The notes beneath the pieces are model-generated. The model ran no database searches. It was not told the origin of the DNA and saw only the letters and a list, made by a program, of their open reading frames with translations. The position numbers and the translations under genes were made by a program. Shown one piece after another: positions 27,676 to 37,481 of a stretch of 64,000 bases of DNA. The DNA is taken from NCBI RefSeq assembly GCF_000960475.2, contig NZ_JZDQ02000012.1:1-64000 (forward strand), in the 5' to 3' direction. Source of the DNA: Nocardioides luteus (GTDB taxonomy: Bacteria; Actinomycetota; Actinomycetes; Propionibacteriales; Nocardioidaceae). The first letter of the stretch is position 1, and each line of letters starts with the position of its first letter.

Positions 27676-28692
27676 ATGGGAGTCTCGGGGGAGTCTCGTG
27701 CGGGCGATGACGGGTGGGAGCGCGAACGGCTGCGTCTACAGCTGGAGAGTCAGCGCAGGATGCAGGACGGGGTGCTCACCCATGCTCAGCTCGTGGCGGC
27801 CGGCCTGACACGTGCGGATCTGGCGAGGATGCAGCGGCGCAACGAGCTGAGGCGGGTGCATCCGCGGGTCTATGTCGACCACACCGGTCCGCTCAACTGG
27901 CATCAGCGAGCATGGGCGGCTGTCCTCTATGCCGCTCCTGCCTATCTGTACGGCCCGAGCGCGGAACCCCCGAGGACGGAGCAGCTCGCGCGCCCGGGAT
28001 TCGTCCCCGGTCCGATCCATGTCGCGATCGATCAGTCGCGCCGGGTCAAGACGCAGCCAGGCATCGTGATCCACAGGATCACCAACCTGGAGAGCCACGC
28101 CTATGGCGGCACTCCACCGCGGCTGAGGCTCGAGGACAACGCGTTGGCGATGGCACATGAGGCACGCTCGGACATCGACACGGTGGCGAGTCTCGCCAAC
28201 GTCGTCGGGCGGTCGTACGTCACGCCGGACTCGCTGCGTGCAGCCCTCCACCGCTTCCCGTCGCTGCGCCGGCGAGCGTGGATCGCGACGATCATCGACG
28301 ACCTGGAGTCCGGGACACACTCCGTCCTCGAGCACGGCTATCTCACCAAGGTCGAGCGCGCCCATGGCCTGCCGCAGTCCGACAGGCAGGTTCCGCGCAT
28401 CTCGCCGAGTGGCAGCCAGTTCCGCGATGTCGAGTACGAGGCGTACGGACTCGTGGTCGAGCTCGACGGCGCGCTGGGGCATGACACCTGGCGGGATCAG
28501 GCCCGCGACGCGGACCGTGCTCTCGACGACCTGGCCGCGACCGGTGCGGTGACCGCGCGGCTGCGCTGGCATCAGGTCTATGACTCGCCCTGTCGCACGG
28601 CCCTTTCCCTGGTTCGGATCCTGAGGTCGCGAGGCTGGGCGGGACGCCCGGTGGCCTGTTCGGATTCCTGCCCGATCGGGGCAGAGCCTTAG
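27676..28692 (+). CDS. AbiEi-like/DUF559-type PD-(D/E)XK domain protein (locus 2)
   Basis: A 338-aa protein. The N-terminal part has the AbiEi-type winged helix (GVLTHAQLVAAGLTRADLARM, then RRVHPRVYVDHTGP). The C-terminal part has the same nuclease-like pattern as the 16-kb gene: SVLEHGYL, then FRDVEYEAYGLVVELDG and RDQARDADRALDDLA. Similar architecture but low sequence identity to the first, so they are distant paralogues. Again no partner gene adjoins it, and it is bordered by a pair of matching palindromes, P1 and P2; its TAG stop is inside P2. ATG at 27676 is the likeliest start. Confidence 0.72.
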   Translation: MGVSGESRAGDDGWERERLRLQLESQRRMQDGVLTHAQLVAAGLTRADLARMQRRNELRRVHPRVYVDHTGPLNWHQRAWAAVLYAAPAYLYGPSAEPPRTEQLARPGFVPGPIHVAIDQSRRVKTQPGIVIHRITNLESHAYGGTPPRLRLEDNALAMAHEARSDIDTVASLANVVGRSYVTPDSLRAALHRFPSLRRRAWIATIIDDLESGTHSVLEHGYLTKVERAHGLPQSDRQVPRISPSGSQFRDVEYEAYGLVVELDGALGHDTWRDQARDADRALDDLAATGAVTARLRWHQVYDSPCRTALSLVRILRSRGWAGRPVACSDSCPIGAEP

Positions 28693-28732
28693 GAGTGCCA
28701 GGCACATCGGGTGTGTCTGGCACTCCTGGGGT
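28687..28732. repeat. palindromic repeat P2 (right border of nuclease-like locus 2)
   Basis: A 46-nt hairpin related to P1. Positions 10 and 36 changed together from C-G to T-A, preserving the pair. P2 pairs better than P1 in the middle of the stem (AGGAGTGCCAG with CTGGCACTCCT). It contains the stop codon of the nuclease-like gene. Confidence 0.8.
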
Positions 28733-28878
28733 TCGTGCCGAGAAAGCGTGTCGGGCGGGACGAAGCCGCGGTGCACATCGACGGTCCGGTGCGTTCAACT
28801 CGACGACGCGTCTCAGTTAGCGGTTGTAAACCTCACACTTTGTGGTCACCGCCACTTCATCCGCCTAAGGTTCGATCC

Positions 28879-30669
28879 ATGAACGACGCCGCTCGCGCCG
28901 ACTCGTTGCGCCTTGCCCAGCCGGCGGATGCCCATTCCCAGGCAGAGTGGGAGGCGGCGACCGCTGCTGTCCTCCGCAAGAGTGGTCGGCTGAGCGCCGA
29001 CGACGCCGACTCTCTCGTCTGGGACAAGCTGGCCCGCACCTCACTCGACGGACTCCGGATCGCCCCGCTCGGGCTGCCGGGCACGTCCTTCGCTGACGAG
29101 GCGCGCCCCACGCGCGCCGGCGCCTGGGACATCCGCTCCCTGGTCTCCGGCCTGTCCGGGGTGGACGCCAAGGCTGCCAACGAGGCCGCCCTGGTCGACC
29201 TGGACGGTGGGGTCTCCTCGCTGTGGGTGGCCGCCGACGAGACCACCGACCTGAACGTACTGCTCGACAAGGTCCTCCTCGACCTGGCGCCCGTCGTGCT
29301 CGACGCGCCGATCGGTGCGGTGAAGGTCGCCCAGAACCTGCTCGCCCTGATCGCCGAGCGTGGCACCGGGCTGCACGCCGCCACCAACCTGGGTGCCGAC
29401 CCGATGGGTGCGCTGCTGCGCGACCTGCCGCTGGCGCCCGACGAGGCGTTCGCCGAGCTGGTCGACCTGGCCCGTCTGGCCCAGGGGATCGGCGTGCGCG
29501 CGATCGTCGTCGACGCCACCGCTGCCCATGATCTCGGTGCCTCCGACGTGCAGGAGCTCGGCTGGTCGATCGCGGTCGGCGTCGCCTACCTGCGCGCGCT
29601 GACCGAGGCCGGGTTCTCGCCGGCCGTCGCGGCGAGCCTCATCGAGTTCCGTTACGCGGCCACCGACGAGCAGTTCCCGACCATCGCCAAGCTCCGCGCC
29701 GCGCGTCAGCTGTGGGCTCGCGTCCTCCAGCTCTCCGGCGCCGAGGGCGTCGAGATGCGCATCCACGCGGTCAGCTCGCGGCCGATGCTGTCGAAGTACG
29801 ACCCCTACGTGAACATGCTGCGCGGCACCGTTGCGGCCTTCGCCGCCGGTGTCGGCGGGGCGGACGCGGTGACCGTGCTGCCCTTCGACTCCGCCAACGG
29901 GGTGCCGGACGGGTTCGGGCGCCGGATCGCCCGCAACGTGTCCCACCTGCTGATCGACGAGTCCCACGTCGCGGCCGTCGCCGACCCCGCCGGTGGCTCC
30001 TACGCCGTCGAGCAGCTGACCGCCGACATGGCCGCCGCCGGCTGGGAGGCGTTCATCCAGCTCGAGGAGGAGTGGACCGGGGCCAACGCCGTCGGTGGCC
30101 ACGACTTCTCGCCGTTCCGTGACCGGATCGCCGCGGTCTCCGCGGAGCGGGAGAAGGCGATCGCGCGCCGCAAGCGCCCGATCACCGGGCTCACCGAGTT
30201 CCCCAACCTCGCCGAGACGCTCCCCGAGCGGCCGGTCGACCCGCTCAACGAGCGGGTGGTGCGCTACGGCGCCTCCTTCGAGGCCCTCCGCGACACTCCC
30301 GCCACCGCCAAGGTCTTCCTGGCCACTCTCGGCACCGTCGCCCAGCACACCGCCCGGGCGACCTTCGCGACCAACCTCCTCGCCGCCGGCGGCATCGGCG
30401 TCGAGGTCGCGGGTGCCACCGCGGACGCCGAGGACCTGGCCGGGAAGCATCGAGCGGCCGGTGCGCCGCCGGTCGTCTGCCTGGCCGGCTCGGACAAGAC
30501 GTACGCCGAGTGGGGCGCGGCCGCGATCGCGGCCCTGCGCGAGGCCGGCGCCACGCACGTGATCATCGCCGGGAAGCCCGACGCCGTCGACGCCGAGGTG
30601 GACGACGCCGCCTCGATGGGTGTCGACGCGCTCGCCTTCCTGACCGCTACGAGGGAGAAGCTCTCATGA
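28879..30669 (+). CDS. mutA: methylmalonyl-CoA mutase small (beta) subunit
   Basis: A 596-aa non-catalytic partner of MutB. It has the mutase TIM-barrel and a degenerate B12 domain lacking the D-x-H-x-x-G motif, as expected for this subunit. ATG at 28879 is 7 nt after a TAAGGT hexamer, suggesting a leaderless mRNA; the in-frame upstream extension crosses palindrome P2 and is not coding. It overlaps mutB by four bases (ATGA). With MutB it converts (R)-methylmalonyl-CoA and succinyl-CoA, linking propionate and odd-chain fatty acid catabolism to the TCA cycle. Confidence 0.95.
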   Translation: MNDAARADSLRLAQPADAHSQAEWEAATAAVLRKSGRLSADDADSLVWDKLARTSLDGLRIAPLGLPGTSFADEARPTRAGAWDIRSLVSGLSGVDAKAANEAALVDLDGGVSSLWVAADETTDLNVLLDKVLLDLAPVVLDAPIGAVKVAQNLLALIAERGTGLHAATNLGADPMGALLRDLPLAPDEAFAELVDLARLAQGIGVRAIVVDATAAHDLGASDVQELGWSIAVGVAYLRALTEAGFSPAVAASLIEFRYAATDEQFPTIAKLRAARQLWARVLQLSGAEGVEMRIHAVSSRPMLSKYDPYVNMLRGTVAAFAAGVGGADAVTVLPFDSANGVPDGFGRRIARNVSHLLIDESHVAAVADPAGGSYAVEQLTADMAAAGWEAFIQLEEEWTGANAVGGHDFSPFRDRIAAVSAEREKAIARRKRPITGLTEFPNLAETLPERPVDPLNERVVRYGASFEALRDTPATAKVFLATLGTVAQHTARATFATNLLAAGGIGVEVAGATADAEDLAGKHRAAGAPPVVCLAGSDKTYAEWGAAAIAALREAGATHVIIAGKPDAVDAEVDDAASMGVDALAFLTATREKLS

Positions 30670-32837
30670 CGATTCCCGGCTCCTTCAAAGGGATCCCGCT
30701 GAACGGCGACGAAGCCCCGATCGCCTCGTCCACCGGTGTGACCGGTGAGGGATGGCTGAGCCCCGAGGGCATCGAGATCCAGCCGGCGTACGGGCCTGCG
30801 GATCTGGACGGCCTCGACGCGCTCGACACGTTCCCGGGCCTGAGCCCGTTCCTGCGCGGGCCCTACCCGACGATGTACACGACCCAGCCGTGGACCATCC
30901 GGCAGTACGCCGGCTTCTCGACCGCGGAGGAGTCCAACGCGTTCTACCGCCGCAACCTGGCGGCCGGCCAGAAGGGCCTGAGCGTCGCCTTCGACCTGGC
31001 TACCCACCGCGGCTACGACTCCGACCACCCGCGGGTGCGCGGTGACGTCGGCATGGCCGGTGTCGCGATCGACTCCATCTACGACACCAGGACGCTGTTC
31101 GACGGCATCCCGCTGGACCAGATGTCGGTCTCGATGACCATGAACGGTGCGGTGCTGCCGGTGCTGGCGCTCTACATCGTGGCCGCCGAGGAGCAGGGGG
31201 TGCCGCCCGAGAAGCTGGCCGGGACCATCCAGAACGACATCCTCAAGGAGTTCATGGTCCGCAACACCTACATCTACCCGCCGGCGGCGTCGATGCGGAT
31301 CATCGGCGACATCTTCTCCTACACCGCCGCGAAGATGCCCCGGTTCAACTCGATCTCGATCTCCGGCTACCACATGCAGGAGGCCGGCGCGACGGCCGAC
31401 CTCGAGCTCGCCTACACGCTGGCCGACGGTGTCGAGTACCTGCGGACCGGTCTGGCCGCGGGCCTCGACGTGGACGCGTTCGCCCCTCGCCTGAGCTTCT
31501 TCTGGGCGATCGGGATGAACTTCTTCATGGAGGTCGCCAAGATGCGCGCGGCCCGGGCTCTCTGGTCCCGGCTCGTGAGCCAGTTCGACCCGAAGAACCC
31601 CAAGTCGCTCTCCCTGCGGACCCACTCCCAGACGAGCGGGTGGTCGCTGACCGCTCAGGACGTCTTCAACAACGTCGGCCGCACCGCGATCGAGGCGATG
31701 GCCGCGACCCAGGGTCACACCCAGTCGCTGCACACCAACGCCCTCGACGAGGCGATCGCGCTGCCGACCGACTTCTCCGCCCGCATCGCCCGCAACACCC
31801 AGCTGCTCCTGCAGCAGGAGAGCGGCACCACCGAGATCATCGACCCGTGGGGCGGCTCCTACTACGTCGAGAAGCTCACCCACGATCTCGCCGAGCGCGC
31901 CTGGGCCCACATCCAGGAGGCCGAGGCGGCCGGCGGCATGGCCAAGGCGATCGAGCAGGGCATCCCGAAGATGCGCATCGAGGAGGCCGCGGCCCGCACC
32001 CAGGCGCGGCTCGACTCCGGCGCCCAGAAGCTGATCGGCGTCAACACCTTCCGGCTGCCCTCCGAGGACCCGCTCGACGTGCTCAAGGTCGACAACGACC
32101 AGGTCTACAAGCAGCAGGTCGCCAAGCTGGAGCGGCTGCGCGCGGAGCGCGACGACGAGGACGTACGCCGGGCGCTGGAGGCCATCACGAACGCGGCCGG
32201 GGCCGAGAAGTCCGGGGCGAGCCTGGAGGGCAACCTGCTCGCGCTGGCCGTCGACGCGGCCCGCGCCAAGGCGACCGTCGGGGAGATCTCCGACGCGATG
32301 GAGAAGGCGTGGGGGCGGCACCAGGCCGTCATCCGTACGATCTCCGGTGTGTACCGGGACGAGGCGACGACGTCGGGGGACTCCAAGGTGAGCGAGGTGC
32401 TGAAGGCGACCAAGGAGTTCGAGGAGGCCGAGGGTCGCCGCCCGCGCATCCTGGTCGCGAAGATGGGCCAGGACGGCCACGACCGTGGTCAGAAGGTCGT
32501 GGTCTCGGCCTTCGCCGACCTCGGCTTCGACGTCGACGTAGGCCCGCTGTTCTCCACCCCGGAGGAGGTCGCGCAGCAGGCGGTCGACGCCGACGTACAC
32601 ATCGTCGGGGTCTCCTCGCTGGCTGCCGGTCACCTCACGCTGCTCCCCGCGCTCAAGGCGGCGCTGGAGGAGCAGGGGCGCCCGGACATCATGATCGTCA
32701 TCGGCGGCGTCATCCCGCCCGACGACGTGGCCACGCTCGAGCAGATGGGCGCTGCCGCGGTCTTCCTCCCGGGCACCGTCATCGCCGACTCGGCGCTCGA
32801 CCTGCTCGCTCGCCTGCGGGAACAGCTCGATCACTGA
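30666..32837 (+). CDS. mutB: methylmalonyl-CoA mutase large (catalytic) subunit
   Basis: A 723-aa adenosylcobalamin-dependent mutase. The N-terminal substrate domain includes the [18 protein letters not shown] segment found in nearly all catalytic subunits. The C-terminal B12 domain carries DGHDRG with the cobalt-ligating histidine, followed by GVSSLAAGH and the [10 protein letters not shown] loop. Its ATG overlaps the mutA stop. meaB, its GTPase chaperone, is 3.6 kb downstream on the same strand but separated by a kinase and two minus-strand oxidoreductase genes. Confidence 0.97.
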   Translation: MTIPGSFKGIPLNGDEAPIASSTGVTGEGWLSPEGIEIQPAYGPADLDGLDALDTFPGLSPFLRGPYPTMYTTQPWTIRQYAGFSTAEESNAFYRRNLAAGQKGLSVAFDLATHRGYDSDHPRVRGDVGMAGVAIDSIYDTRTLFDGIPLDQMSVSMTMNGAVLPVLALYIVAAEEQGVPPEKLAGTIQNDILKEFMVRNTYIYPPAASMRIIGDIFSYTAAKMPRFNSISISGYHMQEAGATADLELAYTLADGVEYLRTGLAAGLDVDAFAPRLSFFWAIGMNFFMEVAKMRAARALWSRLVSQFDPKNPKSLSLRTHSQTSGWSLTAQDVFNNVGRTAIEAMAATQGHTQSLHTNALDEAIALPTDFSARIARNTQLLLQQESGTTEIIDPWGGSYYVEKLTHDLAERAWAHIQEAEAAGGMAKAIEQGIPKMRIEEAAARTQARLDSGAQKLIGVNTFRLPSEDPLDVLKVDNDQVYKQQVAKLERLRAERDDEDVRRALEAITNAAGAEKSGASLEGNLLALAVDAARAKATVGEISDAMEKAWGRHQAVIRTISGVYRDEATTSGDSKVSEVLKATKEFEEAEGRRPRILVAKMGQDGHDRGQKVVVSAFADLGFDVDVGPLFSTPEEVAQQAVDADVHIVGVSSLAAGHLTLLPALKAALEEQGRPDIMIVIGGVIPPDDVATLEQMGAAAVFLPGTVIADSALDLLARLREQLDH

Positions 32838-32889
32838 TCCATCGCGAATGTCCTCGCCGGAGGCGTAGGGCTCGTCTAGCCTCAGAGCT

Positions 32890-34629
32890 GTGACGGACCT
32901 ACGCCCCGGGCGGGCATCCGGGGACGGGCTGGTGAGGGTCGGGGCCTACGAGATCCTCACCAAGCTCGGTGAGGGCGGCATGGGCGTCGTCCACCTGGCC
33001 CGCCACGAGGAGACCGGTGAGCGGGTGGCGCTGAAGGTGCTGCGTACGCATGTCGTGGGGGACGAGGAGACCCGCGCCCGGCTCGAGCGCGAGGTGCGGT
33101 CGCTGCGGCAGGTGCGCAGCCCCTGGATCGCCGAGATCGTCGACGCCGACCCCTATGCGGAGCTTCCCTACGTCGCGACCCGCTACGTGCCGGGGCCGAC
33201 CCTGTACGACCGGATCAAGGACGACGGCCCCGTCCGCGGCGAGGACCGCTTCTGGCTGGCGCGCTGCCTGGCAGGTGGCGTCGCCGCCTGCCACGACGCC
33301 GGCGTGCTGCACCGCGACGTCAAGCCCTCCAACGTGGTGATGGAGGGGCGTACGCCGGTGCTCATCGACTTCGGGCTCGCCCGGGTCGCCGACGATCCCA
33401 AGATCACCCTCACCGGGTGGCTGGTCGGCACGCCGGGCTATCTGGCGCCGGAGATCCTCGAGGGGACACCCGCGACGCCGGCGAGCGACGTGCACTCGTG
33501 GGCGGCCACGACCGCCTATGCGCTGCTGGGCAGGCCGCCGTTCGGGACCGGGCCGTCGATGGCCGTCCTGGATCGCGTACGTCGCGGCCAGCACGATCTC
33601 GACGGGATCGATGGTTCGATGCGGGATGTCCTGACGGCCGCGCTCGCGACGGATCCCGCCGACCGCCCGGGCCTCGAGGAGCTGCGCGAGTGGCTGATGG
33701 AACCCGAGGTGCCGTGGTCCGGGGGCGATGCCGCGGCGGTGACGAAGGTGCTGCCGCTGACGATGCCGCTGACCGCCGCATCGGTGGACGCGGGGCTGAA
33801 GCCGACGCTGGTCGACCCGGACGCTGCCGGCGACGCGGTGACCGAGGTGGCGGAGGTGGCGGAGGTGGCGGAGGTGGCGGAGGTGGCGGAGACCGACGAG
33901 GTGCCGCCGACGGCCGTGACCGTCGCGGAAGCGCCTGTCGAACCGCTGGTGGTGCGCCGGTTCGACCCGCACTCGACACCCCCACCCGCGCCGCCACCCG
34001 AGCCGGGTTGGAGCCCACCCAGCAAGCACGCCAACCTCAAGCGCTGGCCAGGCCCGATGCACTTCCTGATCCTGGTCGCGCTCGCCGCGATCCTGGCCGG
34101 GGTCGTCGCTGCGTACCCGTTCCTGGGCGCCGCCCTGCTCGGCGTCGGGGTCTGGCTGCTGCGTGCCGCGTCGCTCTCCTCCGACCACCTGACGAAGCGC
34201 CGCGAGGCGCGCGGGCGGAAGTGGTACGACGGGCCGTGGGCGCTCATCCGCTCGCCGTGGGACCTGGTGCGCGCCATCCCCGGCACGGCGGCGCTGACCA
34301 CGCTGACCGGGGTGATCGCGGCCGCTGTCGGTGTGGGCTTCCTGGCGCTGGGCGTGCCGCTGACCGCCGTGCTCTACGCCGCCGCGCTGACCTTCATGTC
34401 CGCCGCCTGGCTCGCCTCGCAGCGGGTCCGCGACACCGTCGGGCCGGTCGCCCGCGCCGCCTCCTCTCCTTCCCAGAGATGGTTCGTCGCCGTCGTCGGC
34501 TTGGCGATCATCGCCGCAGCCATCGCCTGGTACGTGCTGCAGGCGGGTGTCTCGTGGGTGCCCCTGGACGACGCCCGGTCGAGCCGGCTCCCCGACGTCC
34601 TCCGCGACGTCCTGCGACGCGCTCGGTGA
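32890..34629 (+). CDS. membrane-anchored Ser/Thr protein kinase
   Basis: A 579-aa Hanks-type kinase. Residues about 18-275 hold the kinase domain: GEGGMGVV loop, Lys49, HRDVKPSN (Asp143), DFG (Asp160-Gly162), GTPGYLAPE. A linker with an exact 9-bp tandem repeat (Glu-Val-Ala) and a Pro-rich stretch leads to several hydrophobic segments (about 390-430, 480-520 and 535-555). No PASTA or other recognised sensor domain is seen, so it differs from PknB; the sensing mechanism is unknown. TAGCCT 7 nt before the GTG indicates a leaderless transcript. It ends back-to-back with the next gene in a TGATCA palindrome. Confidence 0.92.
   Translation: MTDLRPGRASGDGLVRVGAYEILTKLGEGGMGVVHLARHEETGERVALKVLRTHVVGDEETRARLEREVRSLRQVRSPWIAEIVDADPYAELPYVATRYVPGPTLYDRIKDDGPVRGEDRFWLARCLAGGVAACHDAGVLHRDVKPSNVVMEGRTPVLIDFGLARVADDPKITLTGWLVGTPGYLAPEILEGTPATPASDVHSWAATTAYALLGRPPFGTGPSMAVLDRVRRGQHDLDGIDGSMRDVLTAALATDPADRPGLEELREWLMEPEVPWSGGDAAAVTKVLPLTMPLTAASVDAGLKPTLVDPDAAGDAVTEVAEVAEVAEVAEVAETDEVPPTAVTVAEAPVEPLVVRRFDPHSTPPPAPPPEPGWSPPSKHANLKRWPGPMHFLILVALAAILAGVVAAYPFLGAALLGVGVWLLRAASLSSDHLTKRREARGRKWYDGPWALIRSPWDLVRAIPGTAALTTLTGVIAAAVGVGFLALGVPLTAVLYAAALTFMSAAWLASQRVRDTVGPVARAASSPSQRWFVAVVGLAIIAAAIAWYVLQAGVSWVPLDDARSSRLPDVLRDVLRRAR
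33844..33891 (+). repeat. five tandem copies of a 9-bp repeat in kinase gene
   Basis: GAGGTGGCG is repeated five times without error plus GAG, encoding Glu-Val-Ala units in the juxtamembrane linker. Copy number is likely to vary between strains without breaking the frame. Confidence 0.9.
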
Positions 34630-35616
34630 TCAGGGCGCGGCCGCTCGGAGCCGCTCGAGCAGCGGCGGGGCGGCCTCGGCGAGGAACCGGTCCTGGGTGT
34701 CGTCGCCGATCTGCACCAGCGCGACGTCGGTGAAGCCTGCCTTCCAGTAGGCCGAGACCGCCTCGACGATCGCGTCCAGGTCGGGGCCGCACGGCACCGA
34801 CCTGGCGACGTCCTCGGGACGGACGAGCTGGGTGGCCGCGGCGAAGCCGGCCGGCGTGGGCAGATTGGCGTTGACCTCCCAGCCACCGCTGAACCAGCGC
34901 ATCTGCTCGTGCGCACGGCGTACGGCGGTCTCCTCGTCGGGGTCCCAGCAGATCGGGATCTGGCCGATCGCGCGGGCCTCGGAGCCGATCCGCCTGGCGC
35001 CCTCGACACCGTTCCAGGTGTCGACCAGCGACGCCTCGGGCTCGACGGCGATCAGGTGGTCGGCGAGCGGCGCGAGCTCCTCGATGGCGCGTTCGCCGCC
35101 CACGGCGAGCCCGATCTCGACGGGCTCCTCGGGGAGGTCCCAGATGCGGGCGGAGTCGACCTGGAAGTACTCACCGCGGTGGTCGACGAGCTCGCCGGTG
35201 TGCAGGTCGCGGATGATCCCGACCGCCTCGCGGAGCATCGCGTGCCGTTCCTGGACCGCGGGCCAGCCCTGGCCGACGGCATGCTCGTTGAGGTTCTCGC
35301 CGGAGCCGAGGCCGAGCCGGAAGCGCCCTTCGGCGAGCAGCTGCACGGTGGCGGCCTTCTGCGCCACCACGGCCGGGTGGTAGCGGAGCGTCGGGCAGGT
35401 GACGTACGTCATCAGGCCCACGCGCGAGGTGGCATGGGCGACCGCGCCGAGCACGCTCCAGGCGTACGGCGCGTGCCCCTGCTCCGTCAGCCACGGCGAG
35501 TAGTGGTCGCTCATCACCTCGAAGTCGAAGCCGGCCTCCTCGGCGGAGGATGCGTACCGGACGAGGTCGCGAGGTCCGCTCTGCTCGGTGAACAGGGTGT
35601 AGCCGAGATCCGTCAT
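34630..35616 (-). CDS. LLM-class F420-dependent oxidoreductase
   Basis: A 328-aa luciferase-like TIM-barrel protein. The start GYTLFTEQSGPRDLVRYA with SDHYSPWLTEQGHAPYAW, and GSGENLNEH, match the F420-dependent G6PD-related family found in Actinobacteria. It would transfer hydride between a substrate and coenzyme F420; substrate unknown. The ATG at 35616 is chosen over an upstream in-frame start because homologues begin right there. It converges with the kinase gene (shared TGATCA stop region) and lies 40 nt downstream of an SDR gene on the same strand. Confidence 0.9.
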   Translation of the reverse strand: MTDLGYTLFTEQSGPRDLVRYASSAEEAGFDFEVMSDHYSPWLTEQGHAPYAWSVLGAVAHATSRVGLMTYVTCPTLRYHPAVVAQKAATVQLLAEGRFRLGLGSGENLNEHAVGQGWPAVQERHAMLREAVGIIRDLHTGELVDHRGEYFQVDSARIWDLPEEPVEIGLAVGGERAIEELAPLADHLIAVEPEASLVDTWNGVEGARRIGSEARAIGQIPICWDPDEETAVRRAHEQMRWFSGGWEVNANLPTPAGFAAATQLVRPEDVARSVPCGPDLDAIVEAVSAYWKAGFTDVALVQIGDDTQDRFLAEAAPPLLERLRAAAP

Positions 35617-35656
35617 GCCTGTTCGGTACCCATGTCCTGGGTGGCCATTCGTGCAG

Positions 35657-36403
35657 TCACAGTCGCGCCAGGAGCGCTCCACCGTGGATGCCGACGACCT
35701 GGCCCGTGGTGAAGCCGGCTTCCGGCGAGCCAAGGTGAGCCACCAGCGCGGCGATCTCCTCAGGGGCGCCGGGGCGTCCGACGGGGATCTGCGAGGTGCG
35801 CTGCGCGATCAGCTCAGGGCTGCGGCGGGAGTCCCAGAACTCGGTGTCCGGGACGAAACCGGGAGCGACCGCGTTGGCGGTGATCCCGTCCGCCGCGACC
35901 TCCGCCGCGAGCCCGGTGATCCAGGTGTTGATCGCGCCCTTGGAGGCTCCGTAGGACCCCGGGCCGCGCAGCGCCGCGATCGAGCTCATCGCGACGATCC
36001 GGCCGCCCGGCCGGGCCAGTCTGGACAACAGCGCCTCGACCGGGAGCACCGCGGTGAGCACGTTGAGCCGGTAGTCGGCCGCCCAGTCGTGGGCCAGCGC
36101 CTCGAGGTCGTCGCCGGTCGAGGGCGTGAGGCCGCCGGCATTGAGGACGAGCACGTCCACGCGGTCGGGGCAGGCATCGGCCAGGGCACGTACGTCGTCC
36201 GGATCGGCGCAGTCGGCGACGACGTACGTGACCCGGTCGGCCCCGACGGCGGCGTTGATCTCCTTGGTCGCGGTCTCGAGCACCTCGGCCCGGCGACCGA
36301 CGATGGTCACCTCGAGCCCGTCCGCCGCCAGCCGATCGGCGATCGCGCGTCCCAGCCCGGTCCCGCCGCCTGTCACCACCGCTGTTCTCGTCATCTCGGT
36401 CAC
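35657..36403 (-). CDS. SDR family NAD(P)-dependent oxidoreductase
   Basis: A 248-aa classical short-chain dehydrogenase. Cofactor motif TGGGTGLG near residue 12, the LNAGG motif, catalytic Ser in AMSSIAAL and YGASK, and the PGFVPDTEF loop are present. The substrate is unknown; the sequence is FabG-like. GTG at 36403 has TACGCT eight bases before it, probably a leaderless start. Cotranscription with the F420-dependent gene is plausible. Confidence 0.9.
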   Translation of the reverse strand: MTEMTRTAVVTGGGTGLGRAIADRLAADGLEVTIVGRRAEVLETATKEINAAVGADRVTYVVADCADPDDVRALADACPDRVDVLVLNAGGLTPSTGDDLEALAHDWAADYRLNVLTAVLPVEALLSRLARPGGRIVAMSSIAALRGPGSYGASKGAINTWITGLAAEVAADGITANAVAPGFVPDTEFWDSRRSPELIAQRTSQIPVGRPGAPEEIAALVAHLGSPEAGFTTGQVVGIHGGALLARL

Positions 36404-36488
36404 GTCGGTCGAGCGTACCGGCGCTCACCAGGCTCCGCTGGTCGAGCCGGACCGCGGGTGCCGGGTGTTCTTGGCTAAGGTGCTGGCC

Positions 36489-37469
36489 ATGCCAGGGCCC
36501 GACGTACAAGACCTCCTCGACGGCATCAGCGACGGCAAGCGGGCGGCGGTGTCACGGGCGATCACGCTCGTGGAGTCGACCAAGCCCCAGCACCGCGACA
36601 TCGCGCGCGAGCTGCTCACCAAGCTCCCCGCGGGCGACACCGTGCGGGTCGGGATCTCCGGTGTCCCCGGGGTCGGCAAGTCCACCTTCATCGAGGCGCT
36701 CGGCAGCCGGCTGACGGCCAACGGCCTCAAGGTCGGGGTACTGGCGGTCGACCCGTCGTCGGTACGCACCGGCGGCTCCGTCCTGGGCGACAAGACGCGT
36801 ATGCAGCGGCTCTCGGTGGATCCCAACGCCTTCATCCGGCCCTCTCCGTCCGCCGGGACGCTCGGCGGCGTCGCCAGGGCGACCGTGCAGGCGATGGCCG
36901 TGCTGGAGGCGGCCGGCTACGACGTGATCCTCGTCGAGACGGTCGGCGTCGGCCAGTCCGAGGTGACCGTGGCGGGGATGGTGGACACGTTCCTGTTCCT
37001 CACCATCGCGCGCACCGGTGACCAGCTGCAGGGGATCAAGAAGGGCATCCTGGAGATCTCCGACGTGATCGCGGTCAACAAGGCCGACCCGAACGACCCC
37101 CACCGCGCCCAGGAGGCGCGCGCGGCCGCGCGTGAGCTCGCCGGCGCGCTCCGGCTGGTGCGCTCCCGCGAGGAGTGGGCGCCGCCGGTGATCACCGCGT
37201 CGGCGCTCCACGACGACGGGGTCGACTCGGTCTGGGAGCAGGTGATGGCACACCGCGCCCACCTCGGCGAGCACGGGCTGCGCACCAAGCGTGCCGAGCA
37301 GCAGCTCGACTTCACCTGGGCGCTCGTCCGCGACGAGCTCGACCAGCGGCTCAAGCACTCCGCGGGCGTCAAGGCGATCCGCGACCAGGTGCGTGACGAG
37401 GTGCTCTCCGGCGAGCTTCCGGCCACTGTGGCCGCGGACAGAATCCTGGCCGCCTACGACAGGGATTAG
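36489..37469 (+). CDS. meaB: methylmalonyl-CoA mutase-associated GTPase MeaB
   Basis: A 326-aa G3E-type GTPase that protects and reactivates methylmalonyl-CoA mutase. P-loop GVPGVGKS (Gly58-Ser65), the Mg-binding DPSS, ETVGVGQSE switch region and NKAD base-recognition motif are all intact. The ATG at 36489 is preceded by TAAGGT at 7 nt, consistent with a leaderless transcript. It serves mutAB encoded 3.6 kb upstream. It is followed after 12 nt by an M20 hydrolase gene. Confidence 0.96.
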   Translation: MPGPDVQDLLDGISDGKRAAVSRAITLVESTKPQHRDIARELLTKLPAGDTVRVGISGVPGVGKSTFIEALGSRLTANGLKVGVLAVDPSSVRTGGSVLGDKTRMQRLSVDPNAFIRPSPSAGTLGGVARATVQAMAVLEAAGYDVILVETVGVGQSEVTVAGMVDTFLFLTIARTGDQLQGIKKGILEISDVIAVNKADPNDPHRAQEARAAARELAGALRLVRSREEWAPPVITASALHDDGVDSVWEQVMAHRAHLGEHGLRTKRAEQQLDFTWALVRDELDQRLKHSAGVKAIRDQVRDEVLSGELPATVAADRILAAYDRD

Positions 37470-37481
37470 TCTGACGGGACC

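Noticed and set aside
16135..28692. Reading the two AbiEi-like genes as complete type IV toxin-antitoxin systems
   Set aside because: No AbiEii-type nucleotidyltransferase toxin gene lies beside either gene; the C-terminal nuclease-like domain makes a different role likelier.
28733..28878. Cobalamin riboswitch sought upstream of mutA
   Set aside because: Only about 145 bp remain after palindrome P2, no B12-box was found, and a TAAGGT hexamer gives a leaderless start.
33844..33891. Tandem 9-bp repeat considered as a CRISPR or regulatory repeat
   Set aside because: In frame inside the kinase gene and without spacers; it is a coding minisatellite.
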